This document shows positions 27,020-35,286 of a stretch of 43,237 bases of DNA, piece by piece. Numbering within the stretch: the first letter of the stretch is position 1; every line of letters begins with the position of its first letter. Below the pieces are notes generated by a model that had not been told where the DNA came from, ran no database searches, and saw only the letters and a program-made list of their open reading frames with translations. Both the position numbers and the translations under genes were made by a program. The stretch comes from Bryobacterales bacterium (lineage in GTDB: Bacteria > Acidobacteriota > Terriglobia > Bryobacterales > Bryobacteraceae), in contig PLMF01000415.1 in NCBI GenBank assembly GCA_003142355.1, positions 1 through 43,237 of the forward strand, in the 5' to 3' direction.

Positions 27020-29991
27020 GCCGTGACGCCGATATCCTAGATTCGTTGTTCAAGATCGCCCGAGGGGATCTTGAGACCGCCAGCTTTCCCTATCCGGATT
27101 TCACGACTCCTGACCTTCAGTTCTGCTTCTTGAAGTTGGGCCGCCTGTCGTCGTTTTGGAAACAGCATGACTCAAATCGCCAGCCTTCCCTACAAGAGTG
27201 CATGGAGGATTTCATTGCGGGACTGTATGGCCAAAAACTCTGTTGGGCGTATTTGGTGGACGCTGAGCCAGATGCGATCAAGATCGGTTATGGCGTGTCA
27301 AACAAGGACGCGGTTGAGACGCTCAGGGCGTCTCTATTAGGTGCCTTCCCAGACTCACGGGTCAGCACTGCGTCGTTTTCTCGCAGTGCTGATCTCTCAA
27401 GACTGCAGCATGGACTTCGGGTGGTGGGATGCCCGACGAGCAAGACAGACCCATCCCTGGGAGTTGCTTCCGACCAAATAGAGAAAGTATGTCGAGGCTT
27501 GTATGGCGGCCGGTGGGCCTACCTTGTCGCATCCATCCCCGTCGAACCGCCGGTTGTAACCCGCAGAATCAATGAAGTGACGCAGGAGATCCGCAGGGTT
27601 CGTGAAACTGAACTCTCCAAGGCCAACGGCGTTGATGACCAGAATCGGCCAGCTAGGCAGTATTTGGAGCTTCTCGAACAGAAGCTTAATCGCTTGCAGA
27701 GAGGGCGAACCCGCGGGGCTTGGGAGAGTGCAGCGTACCTGCTTGCCGACGATGTTCAAGTGATGGACAGGGCGTCTGCACTGCTTCAGTCGGCTTTCTC
27801 TGGCGAGCGGTCAGTTCCCGATTCGCTTCGTGTCAGACCTTGCTGCAATGGTGTGTCCCATGTGATTGCTCCAGACGCGCTTAACAGTGGTGAACTGGCC
27901 GTTCTCACCTCGCCGCCCAAAGAAGAGTTCGCCGGCTATCAAGTTTCGGAACACGTGCGTTTTGGAGTGGATGTGGGTATGAAGCTCAGCGGGGCGAAGG
28001 TGGTGCTCGGTTCGGTGCTCGACAGAGGGCAACGTACTGGTAACTCTGTGGAGTTAGCGCCGCTGGACCTCTCGAAACACACCCTCATTGTCGGCATGAC
28101 AGGCAGCGGAAAGACGAACACCTGCTTTAATCTACTTGACCAGGTGTGGGCCAACGGGGCGGGGGTTCCCTTCCTTGTGATCGAGTCGGCCAAGTCCGAG
28201 TACCGCGCACTCACTGGCGACCCGCGTTTTCAGGCCTTGCGGGTCTTCACGCTGGGTGACGAAACCGTCTCACCCTTCCGCATCAACCCATTTGAAATCC
28301 CTGAAGGTGTCCTTGTCCAAAGACATATCGATTGTCTGAAGGCCCTGTTTGCTGCTGCTTTTGTGTTGTACCCGCCAATGCCGTACGTTCTGGAGCAGAG
28401 CATTCAAGAGATCTATGAAGACAGAGGTTGGGATTTGGCGAGTAACGAGAATAGGCGGGACGGTGGCGGTGTCCGCAGATTTCCTACGCTCGGCCATCTC
28501 CATACCAAAGTCGGAATCGTGATTGACCGAATGGGGTACGGGGACGAAATCACGATGAACGTTCGCTCAGGTCTTCAAGCTCGCATCAATCAACTCCGTA
28601 TCGGTGGCGGAAAGGGTCTAATGCTTAACACTCAGCGCTCAGTGCCTGCGGAAGACCTTTTTCATTCTCCTTGCCTCCTCGAGCTGAAGCAGGTAGTGAA
28701 CGACGACGAGAAGGCCTTTCTCATGGGCCTAATACTGATCCGCCTCTATGAACACCACGAGTCGGGGCGGATGCCAGGTGGTTCAGGCCTACGACATTTG
28801 ACCTTGATAGAGGAGGCGCACAGATTATTGCGCAATGTTGCCAGCGATAAAGGCAGCGATGTCTTTGCGAATCCGCGGGGCCACTCGATTGAGCTCTTTA
28901 CAAATATTTTGTCTGAGATTCGAGCTTTCGGGGAAGGAATCGTCATTTCAGAACAAATTCCATCGAAGCTGGTGCCTGATGCCATCAAGAACACGAACCT
29001 CAAGATCGTGCACCGCCTCCTGCCGGAAGACGATCGAAAACTGATGGCGGGTGCCATGGGTTTACAGGAGGCACAGTCTCGACATCTCGCTGGTCTTGCA
29101 ACGGGAGAAGCAGTTGTTACAGCTGAAACAGTTCCCAAAGCGGTGTTGATTGTTGTACCGCTATCGCCTGGCAAGAAGGCAGTTACGCCGGTGACCGACT
29201 ACGCGCTTCAAAAACGCATGAGTCCGTACTGGAATGCGCACACCGGAGTTCGATTACGATTTTCTGCTTGTGACCGCTGCCTTAATAGCGGGAAGCCGCA
29301 GTCTTGCTCCGTGACAGAGTCACGATTAGAGGATTGGCCGCTGCAACGCTCACTTGCACAATGCCTTTCCGCGATGATGCACAATGCCTCATTCGTCGGT
29401 GAATCATTCGCAGATCTCGCAGTAGCGCTAGGGAAGTTCGCGGAGCCGACCCGTCCGGTGTCCCCTTACTGCGTAATGGTCACCTATTTTGAGAGAGAAC
29501 TCGATGCCATGGGATCTCTCTACGGTTGGAGATACGCGGACGTCGAGAAGGCCATTGCGTTTGCGTCCGCCGTCGCATGGAGCCTTGGCGAGATCGAGGA
29601 CCCGGCCCCTTCTTTGCGCCAGTTTTCGGAGCTACTCGAACGCCTGTGCAAGCGCGACAGCGGCCCCCTGCCGGGCTGTCACGTGTGCGAGATGAAATGC
29701 GCATTTCGTTATGAGTCACGCGAATTGGGGCGACAGATTCCGCGCCATGCTGCCGATTTTTGCGCAGCCTACAACGATCCGCACAACCAAGTCGAGGAGC
29801 TGGCGCATCTGGCGTGGGTGGCGACCGCCGATCGTACGCGGGAAGGCGATGTAGTCACCAGAAGCAGATCCGCGCTCTGCTTCGCGGTTCAGCGGTTTGA
29901 CCAACTCGGCCTCCCGTCATTTTCACAGCACGATGCTTCGAGGGTGGTTTATGCGAGACTTCAGCGAATAGGGGGATCAGGTAATGGATAG
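27016..29991 (+). CDS. HerA/FtsK-type P-loop ATPase
   Basis: This 991-residue protein is the largest of the operon. After an N-terminal ~350-residue region, the ATPase core has Walker A IVGMTGSGKTN (about 358-368), KSEYRAL, a Walker B-like LTLIEEAHRLL (about 595) and a sensor/arginine-finger segment VISEQIPSKLVPDAI (about 643). These features fit the DUF87/HerA group of DNA-pumping ring ATPases. The C-terminal region has Cys pairs (CDRCLN...CS; CHVCEMKC) suggesting zinc binding. HerA-type pumps pair with nucleases in several antiviral systems, and the next gene encodes a candidate nuclease. Start and stop overlap both neighbours, showing tight coupling. Confidence 0.85.
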   Translation: MSRDADILDSLFKIARGDLETASFPYPDFTTPDLQFCFLKLGRLSSFWKQHDSNRQPSLQECMEDFIAGLYGQKLCWAYLVDAEPDAIKIGYGVSNKDAVETLRASLLGAFPDSRVSTASFSRSADLSRLQHGLRVVGCPTSKTDPSLGVASDQIEKVCRGLYGGRWAYLVASIPVEPPVVTRRINEVTQEIRRVRETELSKANGVDDQNRPARQYLELLEQKLNRLQRGRTRGAWESAAYLLADDVQVMDRASALLQSAFSGERSVPDSLRVRPCCNGVSHVIAPDALNSGELAVLTSPPKEEFAGYQVSEHVRFGVDVGMKLSGAKVVLGSVLDRGQRTGNSVELAPLDLSKHTLIVGMTGSGKTNTCFNLLDQVWANGAGVPFLVIESAKSEYRALTGDPRFQALRVFTLGDETVSPFRINPFEIPEGVLVQRHIDCLKALFAAAFVLYPPMPYVLEQSIQEIYEDRGWDLASNENRRDGGGVRRFPTLGHLHTKVGIVIDRMGYGDEITMNVRSGLQARINQLRIGGGKGLMLNTQRSVPAEDLFHSPCLLELKQVVNDDEKAFLMGLILIRLYEHHESGRMPGGSGLRHLTLIEEAHRLLRNVASDKGSDVFANPRGHSIELFTNILSEIRAFGEGIVISEQIPSKLVPDAIKNTNLKIVHRLLPEDDRKLMAGAMGLQEAQSRHLAGLATGEAVVTAETVPKAVLIVVPLSPGKKAVTPVTDYALQKRMSPYWNAHTGVRLRFSACDRCLNSGKPQSCSVTESRLEDWPLQRSLAQCLSAMMHNASFVGESFADLAVALGKFAEPTRPVSPYCVMVTYFERELDAMGSLYGWRYADVEKAIAFASAVAWSLGEIEDPAPSLRQFSELLERLCKRDSGPLPGCHVCEMKCAFRYESRELGRQIPRHAADFCAAYNDPHNQVEELAHLAWVATADRTREGDVVTRSRSALCFAVQRFDQLGLPSFSQHDASRVVYARLQRIGGSGNG

Positions 29992-30784
29992 ATCTGAAAT
30001 GGCACGGAAGGCGATTCGAGAGCAACAACGCCGGACCGGAGAAGCCGCTCGTCTTCAAGAAGCGGCGAGGCGCCGACAGGAAGGCCAACAACTCAAGACC
30101 GACCTGAACTCTTCGCGGGACGGAGTTCTCAGCCCGAAAATGGAGGATACTCTAATCCGCGCTAGCCCCGAGGCTTTTGAGCGGCAGCGGATATTGTCGG
30201 GTCGGCCTCTGACCGCGGTCGAGAGGTCTAAGGTCGAGGAAGCGAGGAGGCAGTTGGAGCCTCAACGGAGGGCACTCCAGACGGCTGAGCGGAACCTTCA
30301 ATCGAAATCCGATGTGGTCCCTAAGAACGAACACAACGTTGAGATCGAATTAGAGCGTCGGCAAGCCGAGGCAGCGAGAGATTGGCGGCACAGTCCCGAT
30401 GCGCGAGCAGAGTTCGCCCAAACTGTTGGCAAGCAGGAGCATTTGGACTGGCAAAATGAAATTCGCCGTTCAGAGACGGCCCATGGTCGGATCGAAGGGA
30501 AGGACTACGCAATAGAGCATACTCTGACGCATCCCGACGGCGGCAGTGTTCGCTATGATTATGTGGACTTCAAGAATCATCGAATTGTTGACCGCAAAGC
30601 TCAGGCTGGCGACGAAAGTGATCTGGATCTAGTGAAGGCCTACAAGGAACAACAGCGACGTCACATCGAAGCCTATAGGGCGCGCTTTGGTCGTACTCCC
30701 ACGTATGAGTATTCGCCCTACCCGAGCACGAAAGAGTTGTTCCGTATCGAAGAAGAAGGTCGTCAAGGAAGGGGCTCATTATGA
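29984..30784 (+). CDS. Putative PD-(D/E)xK nuclease-fold effector
   Basis: A 266-residue protein: a long charged helical region (about 1-150, many Arg/Glu/Gln) and a compact C-terminal domain. The latter has SVRYDYVDFKNHRIVDRKAQ, then a helix YKEQQRRHIEAYRARFG and a strand PTYEYSPYP. A strand carrying Asp, a turn, a strand ending D-x-K and a following Gln-rich helix resemble restriction-endonuclease-fold toxin domains of polymorphic toxins (DxxD...xDxK). It could be the DNA-cutting effector of the operon, handed substrate by the HerA ATPase. The similarity is by eye; a structural or adaptor protein remains possible. It overlaps the ATPase by 8 bp and the kinase by 4 bp. Confidence 0.6.
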   Translation: MDRSEMARKAIREQQRRTGEAARLQEAARRRQEGQQLKTDLNSSRDGVLSPKMEDTLIRASPEAFERQRILSGRPLTAVERSKVEEARRQLEPQRRALQTAERNLQSKSDVVPKNEHNVEIELERRQAEAARDWRHSPDARAEFAQTVGKQEHLDWQNEIRRSETAHGRIEGKDYAIEHTLTHPDGGSVRYDYVDFKNHRIVDRKAQAGDESDLDLVKAYKEQQRRHIEAYRARFGRTPTYEYSPYPSTKELFRIEEEGRQGRGSL

Positions 30785-32133
30785 ATCAATTGTTAAGAGT
30801 TGGGCAGAAGGTGCAAACGGAATCATCAGGCTTACCGTGCGAGGTGGAGCAGTTCCTTGGTGGCGGCGGGCAAGGCGAAGTTTACCGCGCGAAACTGGCG
30901 GGCAAGCCTATGGCGCTCAAATGGTACTTTCCGCATGCTGCCACACCTGAGCAACGAGCCGGCTTGGAGACCCTCGTGAAGAAGGGCGCACCCAACGATC
31001 GGTTCCTCTGGCCTCAGGAACTTACGTCTGCGTCTGGTTCATCTGGATTCGGGTATCTGATGCCGTTGCGTGAGAAACGCTTCAAGAGTCTTCTGGACCT
31101 GATGAAGAGAACGGTAGACCCGAGTTTCCGGGCTCTTTTGACTGCGGCCATCGAACTGCCACACAGCTTTTATCAGCTACATGCAGCGGGGCTTTGTTAC
31201 TGTGATATATCGTTCGGAAATGTGTTCTTCGATCCACAAACAGGAGATGTACTGATCTGCGACAACGACAACGTGGTCATCGACGGGTCTGATGTGGGCA
31301 TCCGTGGGACTCCCGACTTCATGGCACCAGAGATCGTGCGCGGTGAGAAGACACCGAGCATTGCAACGGATCGATTCTCGCTTTCGGTATTGCTCTTTTA
31401 CCTCTTGCACATCGCTCACCCGCTCTTTGGGCGAAAGGTGATGAGCATTCATTCTCTCGATTTGCCAGCCAGGACGAAGCTCTGTGGATACGAGCCGATA
31501 TTTGTATTTGATCCTAGCGATCGTTCCAACGAGGCTGTGTCCAGGAAAGAAGACCCGTTAGGGGAAGCTGGAGCAAACGCACTCGCCTTCTGGCCCATCT
31601 ATCCACAGCTTGTTCGTGAGACATTTCTGAAGGCATTCACGGAGGGACTCCGCGACCCAGAGCATGGTCGAGTAGGAGAGACGGTGTGGCGGTTGGTAAT
31701 GGCACGTGCGCGGGACGCAATTGTCTATTGCCCCAATTGTCGTCCTGCTGATCCAATTGAAAACTTTTACGATTCCGAAAAGGTCAAGGCCTCCGGCGGT
31801 AAGCAGCCGCCCTGTTGGTCCTGCGGGAATGAGTTTCGCCTACCTCCTCGGATTCGGATAGAGAAACACGTCATCATGCTCAATCACGACGCGAAGCTTT
31901 ATCCGCACCATGTGTCTGGGGCGCCGACGTACGACTTCTCTGTGGCTGTTGCGGAGGTATCCCGTCATCCGACGAATCCAAATCTATGGGGCTTGAAGAA
32001 CAAGTCGAACACCAAGTGGGTTTCTACGCTTCCCGACGGCACGGTTCGTGACGTCGAGCCTGAGCGAAGCGTGCCGTTGGCCCTAGGGACCAAGATTCAG
32101 TTTGGGAAGGTGGAGGGCGAAATTCGAGTGTGA
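30781..32133 (+). CDS. Ser/Thr protein kinase with zinc ribbon and FHA-like domain
   Basis: A 450-residue kinase. Gly loop LGGGGQGEVYRAKL (about 26), ATP-binding Lys in ALKWY, catalytic loop YCDISFGNVFF (about 138, Asp and Asn kept, the HRD Arg replaced), metal loop ICDNDNV in place of DFG, and an intact MAPEI. A four-Cys zinc ribbon (CPNC...CWSC, about 318-350) and an FHA-like beta domain (NPNLWGLKNKSNTKW, TLPDGTVRDVEPERSVPL, KIQFGKVEGEI) follow. It should phosphorylate operon partners, be reversed by the PP2C, and read phospho-Thr through the FHA-like tail. This is the kinase member of the TerY-P-type triad. Confidence 0.88.
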   Translation: MNQLLRVGQKVQTESSGLPCEVEQFLGGGGQGEVYRAKLAGKPMALKWYFPHAATPEQRAGLETLVKKGAPNDRFLWPQELTSASGSSGFGYLMPLREKRFKSLLDLMKRTVDPSFRALLTAAIELPHSFYQLHAAGLCYCDISFGNVFFDPQTGDVLICDNDNVVIDGSDVGIRGTPDFMAPEIVRGEKTPSIATDRFSLSVLLFYLLHIAHPLFGRKVMSIHSLDLPARTKLCGYEPIFVFDPSDRSNEAVSRKEDPLGEAGANALAFWPIYPQLVRETFLKAFTEGLRDPEHGRVGETVWRLVMARARDAIVYCPNCRPADPIENFYDSEKVKASGGKQPPCWSCGNEFRLPPRIRIEKHVIMLNHDAKLYPHHVSGAPTYDFSVAVAEVSRHPTNPNLWGLKNKSNTKWVSTLPDGTVRDVEPERSVPLALGTKIQFGKVEGEIRV

Positions 32134-32399
32134 TCACTTTTGCGTTTTCCGGAGAAGAGGCGATGGGACAATGGCATCATCTCGGGCAGAAGGACGAGTT
32201 TCCGGCGGGGCTCCAGGCCCTGAACACCGCACCTCGGTCAAGCGAGCTTGGTCGTTTTGCGGTTGGTGCCCCGATCGGAGAACTCAGGGCGTTCGCTGGT
32301 AATGACGGATTGGTGCTGATGTGTGAGCCAAGAGATCTTGAAAAGGTGATGCAGGACGTGCTTCCGCAGATTTCCGGCATTTGGGTCTCAACCAGTTGA
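32130..32399 (+). CDS. Small hypothetical protein downstream of the kinase
   Basis: An 89-residue protein whose GTG start overlaps the kinase stop (GTGA). It is mixed alpha/beta with no Cys pairs: HHLGQKDEFPAGLQALN, RFAVGAPIGELRAFAG, VLMCEPRDLEKVMQDVLPQI. The tight coupling suggests it is part of the system, perhaps a kinase partner or immunity-like subunit. I do not recognise the family. Confidence 0.6.
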   Translation: MITFAFSGEEAMGQWHHLGQKDEFPAGLQALNTAPRSSELGRFAVGAPIGELRAFAGNDGLVLMCEPRDLEKVMQDVLPQISGIWVSTS

Positions 32400-32484
32400 G
32401 GGAGTGACTTTGGTCGGCTCAACGGCCCAGGCTTATAAGGGTGAGGTGACGTGTGAGGCTATCGAGTTATAAGGGACTATTATT

Positions 32485-32685
32485 ATGAGTACTTACTCTC
32501 GTTGTCCGCACTGCGGCCACGCGCCTTCAGGCGGTCTCGGTGGAGGCGTCTATTTCGACATCTACCGTTGCCGAGATTGTTCTACGGTTTACTGTTACCA
32601 TTGCGGCGGGGTGAGCAATTGCAAATGCCCGCGGTGTGGTTCCAAGAAATTTACGAAGGTCGGAGAATGCTGGAAATCGAAATGA
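32485..32685 (+). CDS. Small zinc-ribbon protein
   Basis: A 66-residue protein with eight Cys in four CxxC-type pairs or singles: CPHCG, YRCRDCSTVYCYHCGG, CKCPRCGSKKF. It must bind two zinc ions and probably acts as a small protein- or nucleic-acid-binding adaptor. AAGGGA lies eight bases before the ATG. It sits 85 bp after the preceding gene and may still belong to the same transcript. Confidence 0.7.
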   Translation: MSTYSRCPHCGHAPSGGLGGGVYFDIYRCRDCSTVYCYHCGGVSNCKCPRCGSKKFTKVGECWKSK

Positions 32686-32761
32686 CAACGTTCCCCGACC
32701 GGCGTGCCGCACGTGGAACCTGTTTGGGACATAATCTTTTGACGGAGAAGAGACGGTGCCA

Positions 32762-34099
32762 ATGAGCCCGGAACCGCGGCAGCGGTTGAGCGAGATTCTG
32801 GCGAGATTCGGCACTTCAATTGCCGACGACCCCCGACGCTGTGAGGGTGTACTCCGAGACTTGTGCGGAAACCATCGTCGCGAGATCAATCTTCTCGTGG
32901 CCGCACTAAAGGAGCGCGTCCCAAGCGATCTCTTGACCGCGTCTGCTGCGGTACCGCGGGAGGTCCTGGTGGCGCGGCTGACGCGGCGGATGCAGGACAA
33001 TCAGGGGACCAGCGAGGAATTCGCCTACTGGGCGGTCGAATCCTGGGCCCTCGCGCTGGGAGTCATCGCTGCGGGCGTAGTGGGATCGCCGAAGGGCCCG
33101 AAGCCGGGAACCGCTGGTTTTACCTCACCACCAGCGTCTGGACGGGGGCTATCCGGAGGAGCACCACCACCGCCTCCGCCGCCGCCGAAGCGATTCTGGC
33201 CATGGTTGATCGCACTATTTGTGCTTGTTTTGGGAGTGTCGCTGCTATACCGGCAAATGTCAAGGCAGATGCCGCAGATCACGGCGGAGGCGCCCGCTCC
33301 ATTCAAGGGTGCTTCATCTAAAGAGGGGCCTTCTACCCGGCCTGCCTCACAACAACCGGCAGTCATCTCGCACGTGCCACCAGAGAGGCCCTCTCCGACG
33401 GGCGCTGAGAGCAAGCAATCGCCCATAGCCGAATCGGTGCCAGAGCCTACGCGATTGCCGCCCAGTTCCGCACCGAAAAGCACCCCGATACCAGCTGATG
33501 TGCCCAATGTTCCTGATCTTGATCCTAAACAGAAGGTTTTTGTCGTGAGCACGAGGATCACTGTTCCATCGGAAGGCGGTGGGACGTGTGCACTCACTCG
33601 TGGAGATATTATATCTCGGACGCGTAGCGAACCAAATCGTGGAGACTCTATCGATGTTAAGGTCGTTTCGAGCAAACCGGGCGACTGCCTGGAGAATGCC
33701 ACCGTTTCAGTGGATCTAGCAGCTTTACGGAGGATGCACGACGAGTTCCAACAGCAAATTGACGCCGGCTCGCCAACCTTGTCAAAGAGTCAAGCAGACG
33801 GTGGGTTGTCCACTTCGCAAGCGCCTCCCTCGATTCCGGCACCAACAATCGTAGCTTTTGAAGCGGTCCCGACACCGGTTGAGCAGTGTGCTGTTGCAAT
33901 ACTTCGCTGGACAGTGAAGGGTGCATCAAGTGTTTCCATTGACTCGGGAGTCGGCGCCGTGGGTGCAACAGGGTATAGGGCTTTGAGGCCGCTGCAGACA
34001 ACGCGCTACACGTTGACAGCCAACAGTCCAGGCGGATCGGTCAATCGAGATGTAACGCTTTCGGTGTCCCACGCGATGCGATCCACTTGTGGGCAGTGA
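32762..34099 (+). CDS. Adaptor-domain protein with membrane segment, shared secreted domain and Ig-like domain
   Basis: A 445-residue protein. Residues 1-100 are the helical module found in four successive genes (RRCEGVLRDLCGNHRREI, ALKERVPSDLL, WAVESWALALG). A Pro-rich stretch and one membrane helix (FWPWLIALFVLVLGVSLLY, about 143-162) follow, then a Pro/Ser linker. A domain at about 250-350 (DPKQKVFVVSTRI, GTCALTRGDIISRT, SSKPGDCLEN, HDEFQQQIDAG) matches the C-terminal domain of the secreted protein at 19525-21132. The end is an Ig-like fold (ILRWTVKGASSVSIDSGVG). It is plausibly a transmembrane link between the envelope proteins and the cytosolic complex. ATG 32762 is preferred to GTG 32756. 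Confidence 0.75.
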   Translation: MSPEPRQRLSEILARFGTSIADDPRRCEGVLRDLCGNHRREINLLVAALKERVPSDLLTASAAVPREVLVARLTRRMQDNQGTSEEFAYWAVESWALALGVIAAGVVGSPKGPKPGTAGFTSPPASGRGLSGGAPPPPPPPPKRFWPWLIALFVLVLGVSLLYRQMSRQMPQITAEAPAPFKGASSKEGPSTRPASQQPAVISHVPPERPSPTGAESKQSPIAESVPEPTRLPPSSAPKSTPIPADVPNVPDLDPKQKVFVVSTRITVPSEGGGTCALTRGDIISRTRSEPNRGDSIDVKVVSSKPGDCLENATVSVDLAALRRMHDEFQQQIDAGSPTLSKSQADGGLSTSQAPPSIPAPTIVAFEAVPTPVEQCAVAILRWTVKGASSVSIDSGVGAVGATGYRALRPLQTTRYTLTANSPGGSVNRDVTLSVSHAMRSTCGQ

Positions 34100-34339
34100 C
34101 ATAAGGACCCGCCGACCTCCGCAGTTTTCCCGGACCCTAAGCATGCTGCCCTTTGCCGACAGACCTGTTGAATATAGTTCGCCTGACACGGGCTCAAATC
34201 GGTTCACTCCCGCTCGAACCAGAGTGCTCAAACTGCCTGCTTCGATTCCGATTCCCAGCCTTCGCCATGTTGTATTATAGATGGTTGTGCACAAAGGCGC
34301 ACGGCCCATCAGGGAACGTCCCGAGTCAGAGGAAGGTTC

Positions 34340-34840
34340 ATGCCGATTAACGACGAGGCGCGCCTACGGCTTTGCGAGATCATCGCAAAGTACGGTGCGT
34401 CTCTAGCGGGCGATGCTCGGCGTTGCGAGGCGCTCCTTCGTGATTTATGCGGCGAGCAGCGCCGCGAGCTCAACGTCCTTGTTGCTGCTCTGAAGGAGCG
34501 AATTCCAACCGATTTGCTGAGCGCGTCCGACGGAATCCCCAAAGAACTCTTGCTCGCTCGGTTCACGGTTCGATTGCATGAAGATCGGGGAGTCATCGAA
34601 GAACTCGCGAGGTGGGCGGTTGAGTCGTGGGCACTTGCGTTGGGCCGGATTGGTGCAGCCGACCTAGGGCTGATCGAGAACTCATACGTTCATCAGGCCG
34701 CTGCTGTTCATCCTGTAAATCACTCTGCTGGCGATATCGTTGTGGGAACGTCGGCTTTCGACGAGGCGAAGCCCGGAGATCGTCAGCAGCATCGGCGAGA
34801 TCATCGACGAAATCACAAGACGGATCACAGAAAGTTGTGA
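34340..34840 (+). CDS. Adaptor-domain protein with short variable tail
   Basis: A 166-residue protein. Residues 1-100 are the shared helical module (ARRCEALLRDLCGEQRREL, ALKERIPTDLLSA, ARWAVESWALALG). The tail is short and ends in a His/Arg/Asp-rich run (RQQHRRDHRRNHKTDHRKL) that looks out of frame. The +1 frame over the same bases gives an amphipathic helix (EIVSSIGEIIDEITRRITES) and runs straight into the zinc-ribbon protein at 34845. A one-base frameshift may therefore have split one gene into two. GAGGAAGG precedes the ATG. Confidence 0.7.
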   Translation: MPINDEARLRLCEIIAKYGASLAGDARRCEALLRDLCGEQRRELNVLVAALKERIPTDLLSASDGIPKELLLARFTVRLHEDRGVIEELARWAVESWALALGRIGAADLGLIENSYVHQAAAVHPVNHSAGDIVVGTSAFDEAKPGDRQQHRRDHRRNHKTDHRKL

Positions 34841-34844
34841 AACA

Positions 34845-35072
34845 ATGTACACACAGGAAATAGTTTGTCCGCATTGTGGAGACTTTGCCGTCATTAATGT
34901 CCCGGACCCGTGTGAAGAATACTGCATGCAATCGTCTGGTGTGTGCAGGCACTGTCAGAAACCTATTTCTTATGAACTGTACTGCTTGGAGGGCGATAAA
35001 GAATTTAGGATCAGGAGCATCGATGTAGGGAAGGTCCGTGTTGCCCCGACTCGACGGGAACCTCGGTGGTAA
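34845..35072 (+). CDS. Small zinc-ribbon protein or split domain of the preceding gene
   Basis: A 75-residue frame from ATG 34845: CPHCGDFAVINVPDPCEEYC, then CRHCQKPISYELYCLEG. The two CxxC pairs plus a further CxxxxxC-type pair indicate a zinc-binding fold. The frame is open upstream for about 35 codons with coding-like composition, so it may originally have been fused to the adaptor domain at 34340. If independent, it is another small zinc-ribbon partner of the island. Confidence 0.55.
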   Translation: MYTQEIVCPHCGDFAVINVPDPCEEYCMQSSGVCRHCQKPISYELYCLEGDKEFRIRSIDVGKVRVAPTRREPRW

Positions 35073-35286
35073 CTTTCGGAAGCGATCAGAGGAAGGCCAT
35101 GCTTGACTTTGGTCGAACCTCCGGCAGTGTTCAGTGCGTTTGTCGATTGGCAACCCTACGGTTTCTGAGGATTCCGCCTACAGCGACGATTAGGGAGTGC
35201 TACGAACATCGTGTCGGCGGCGGTTGGACTCGCGTCGATCCCGAGAGATTCTGAGACTGAAAGTGGCGATCTATCTGGATACTAAG

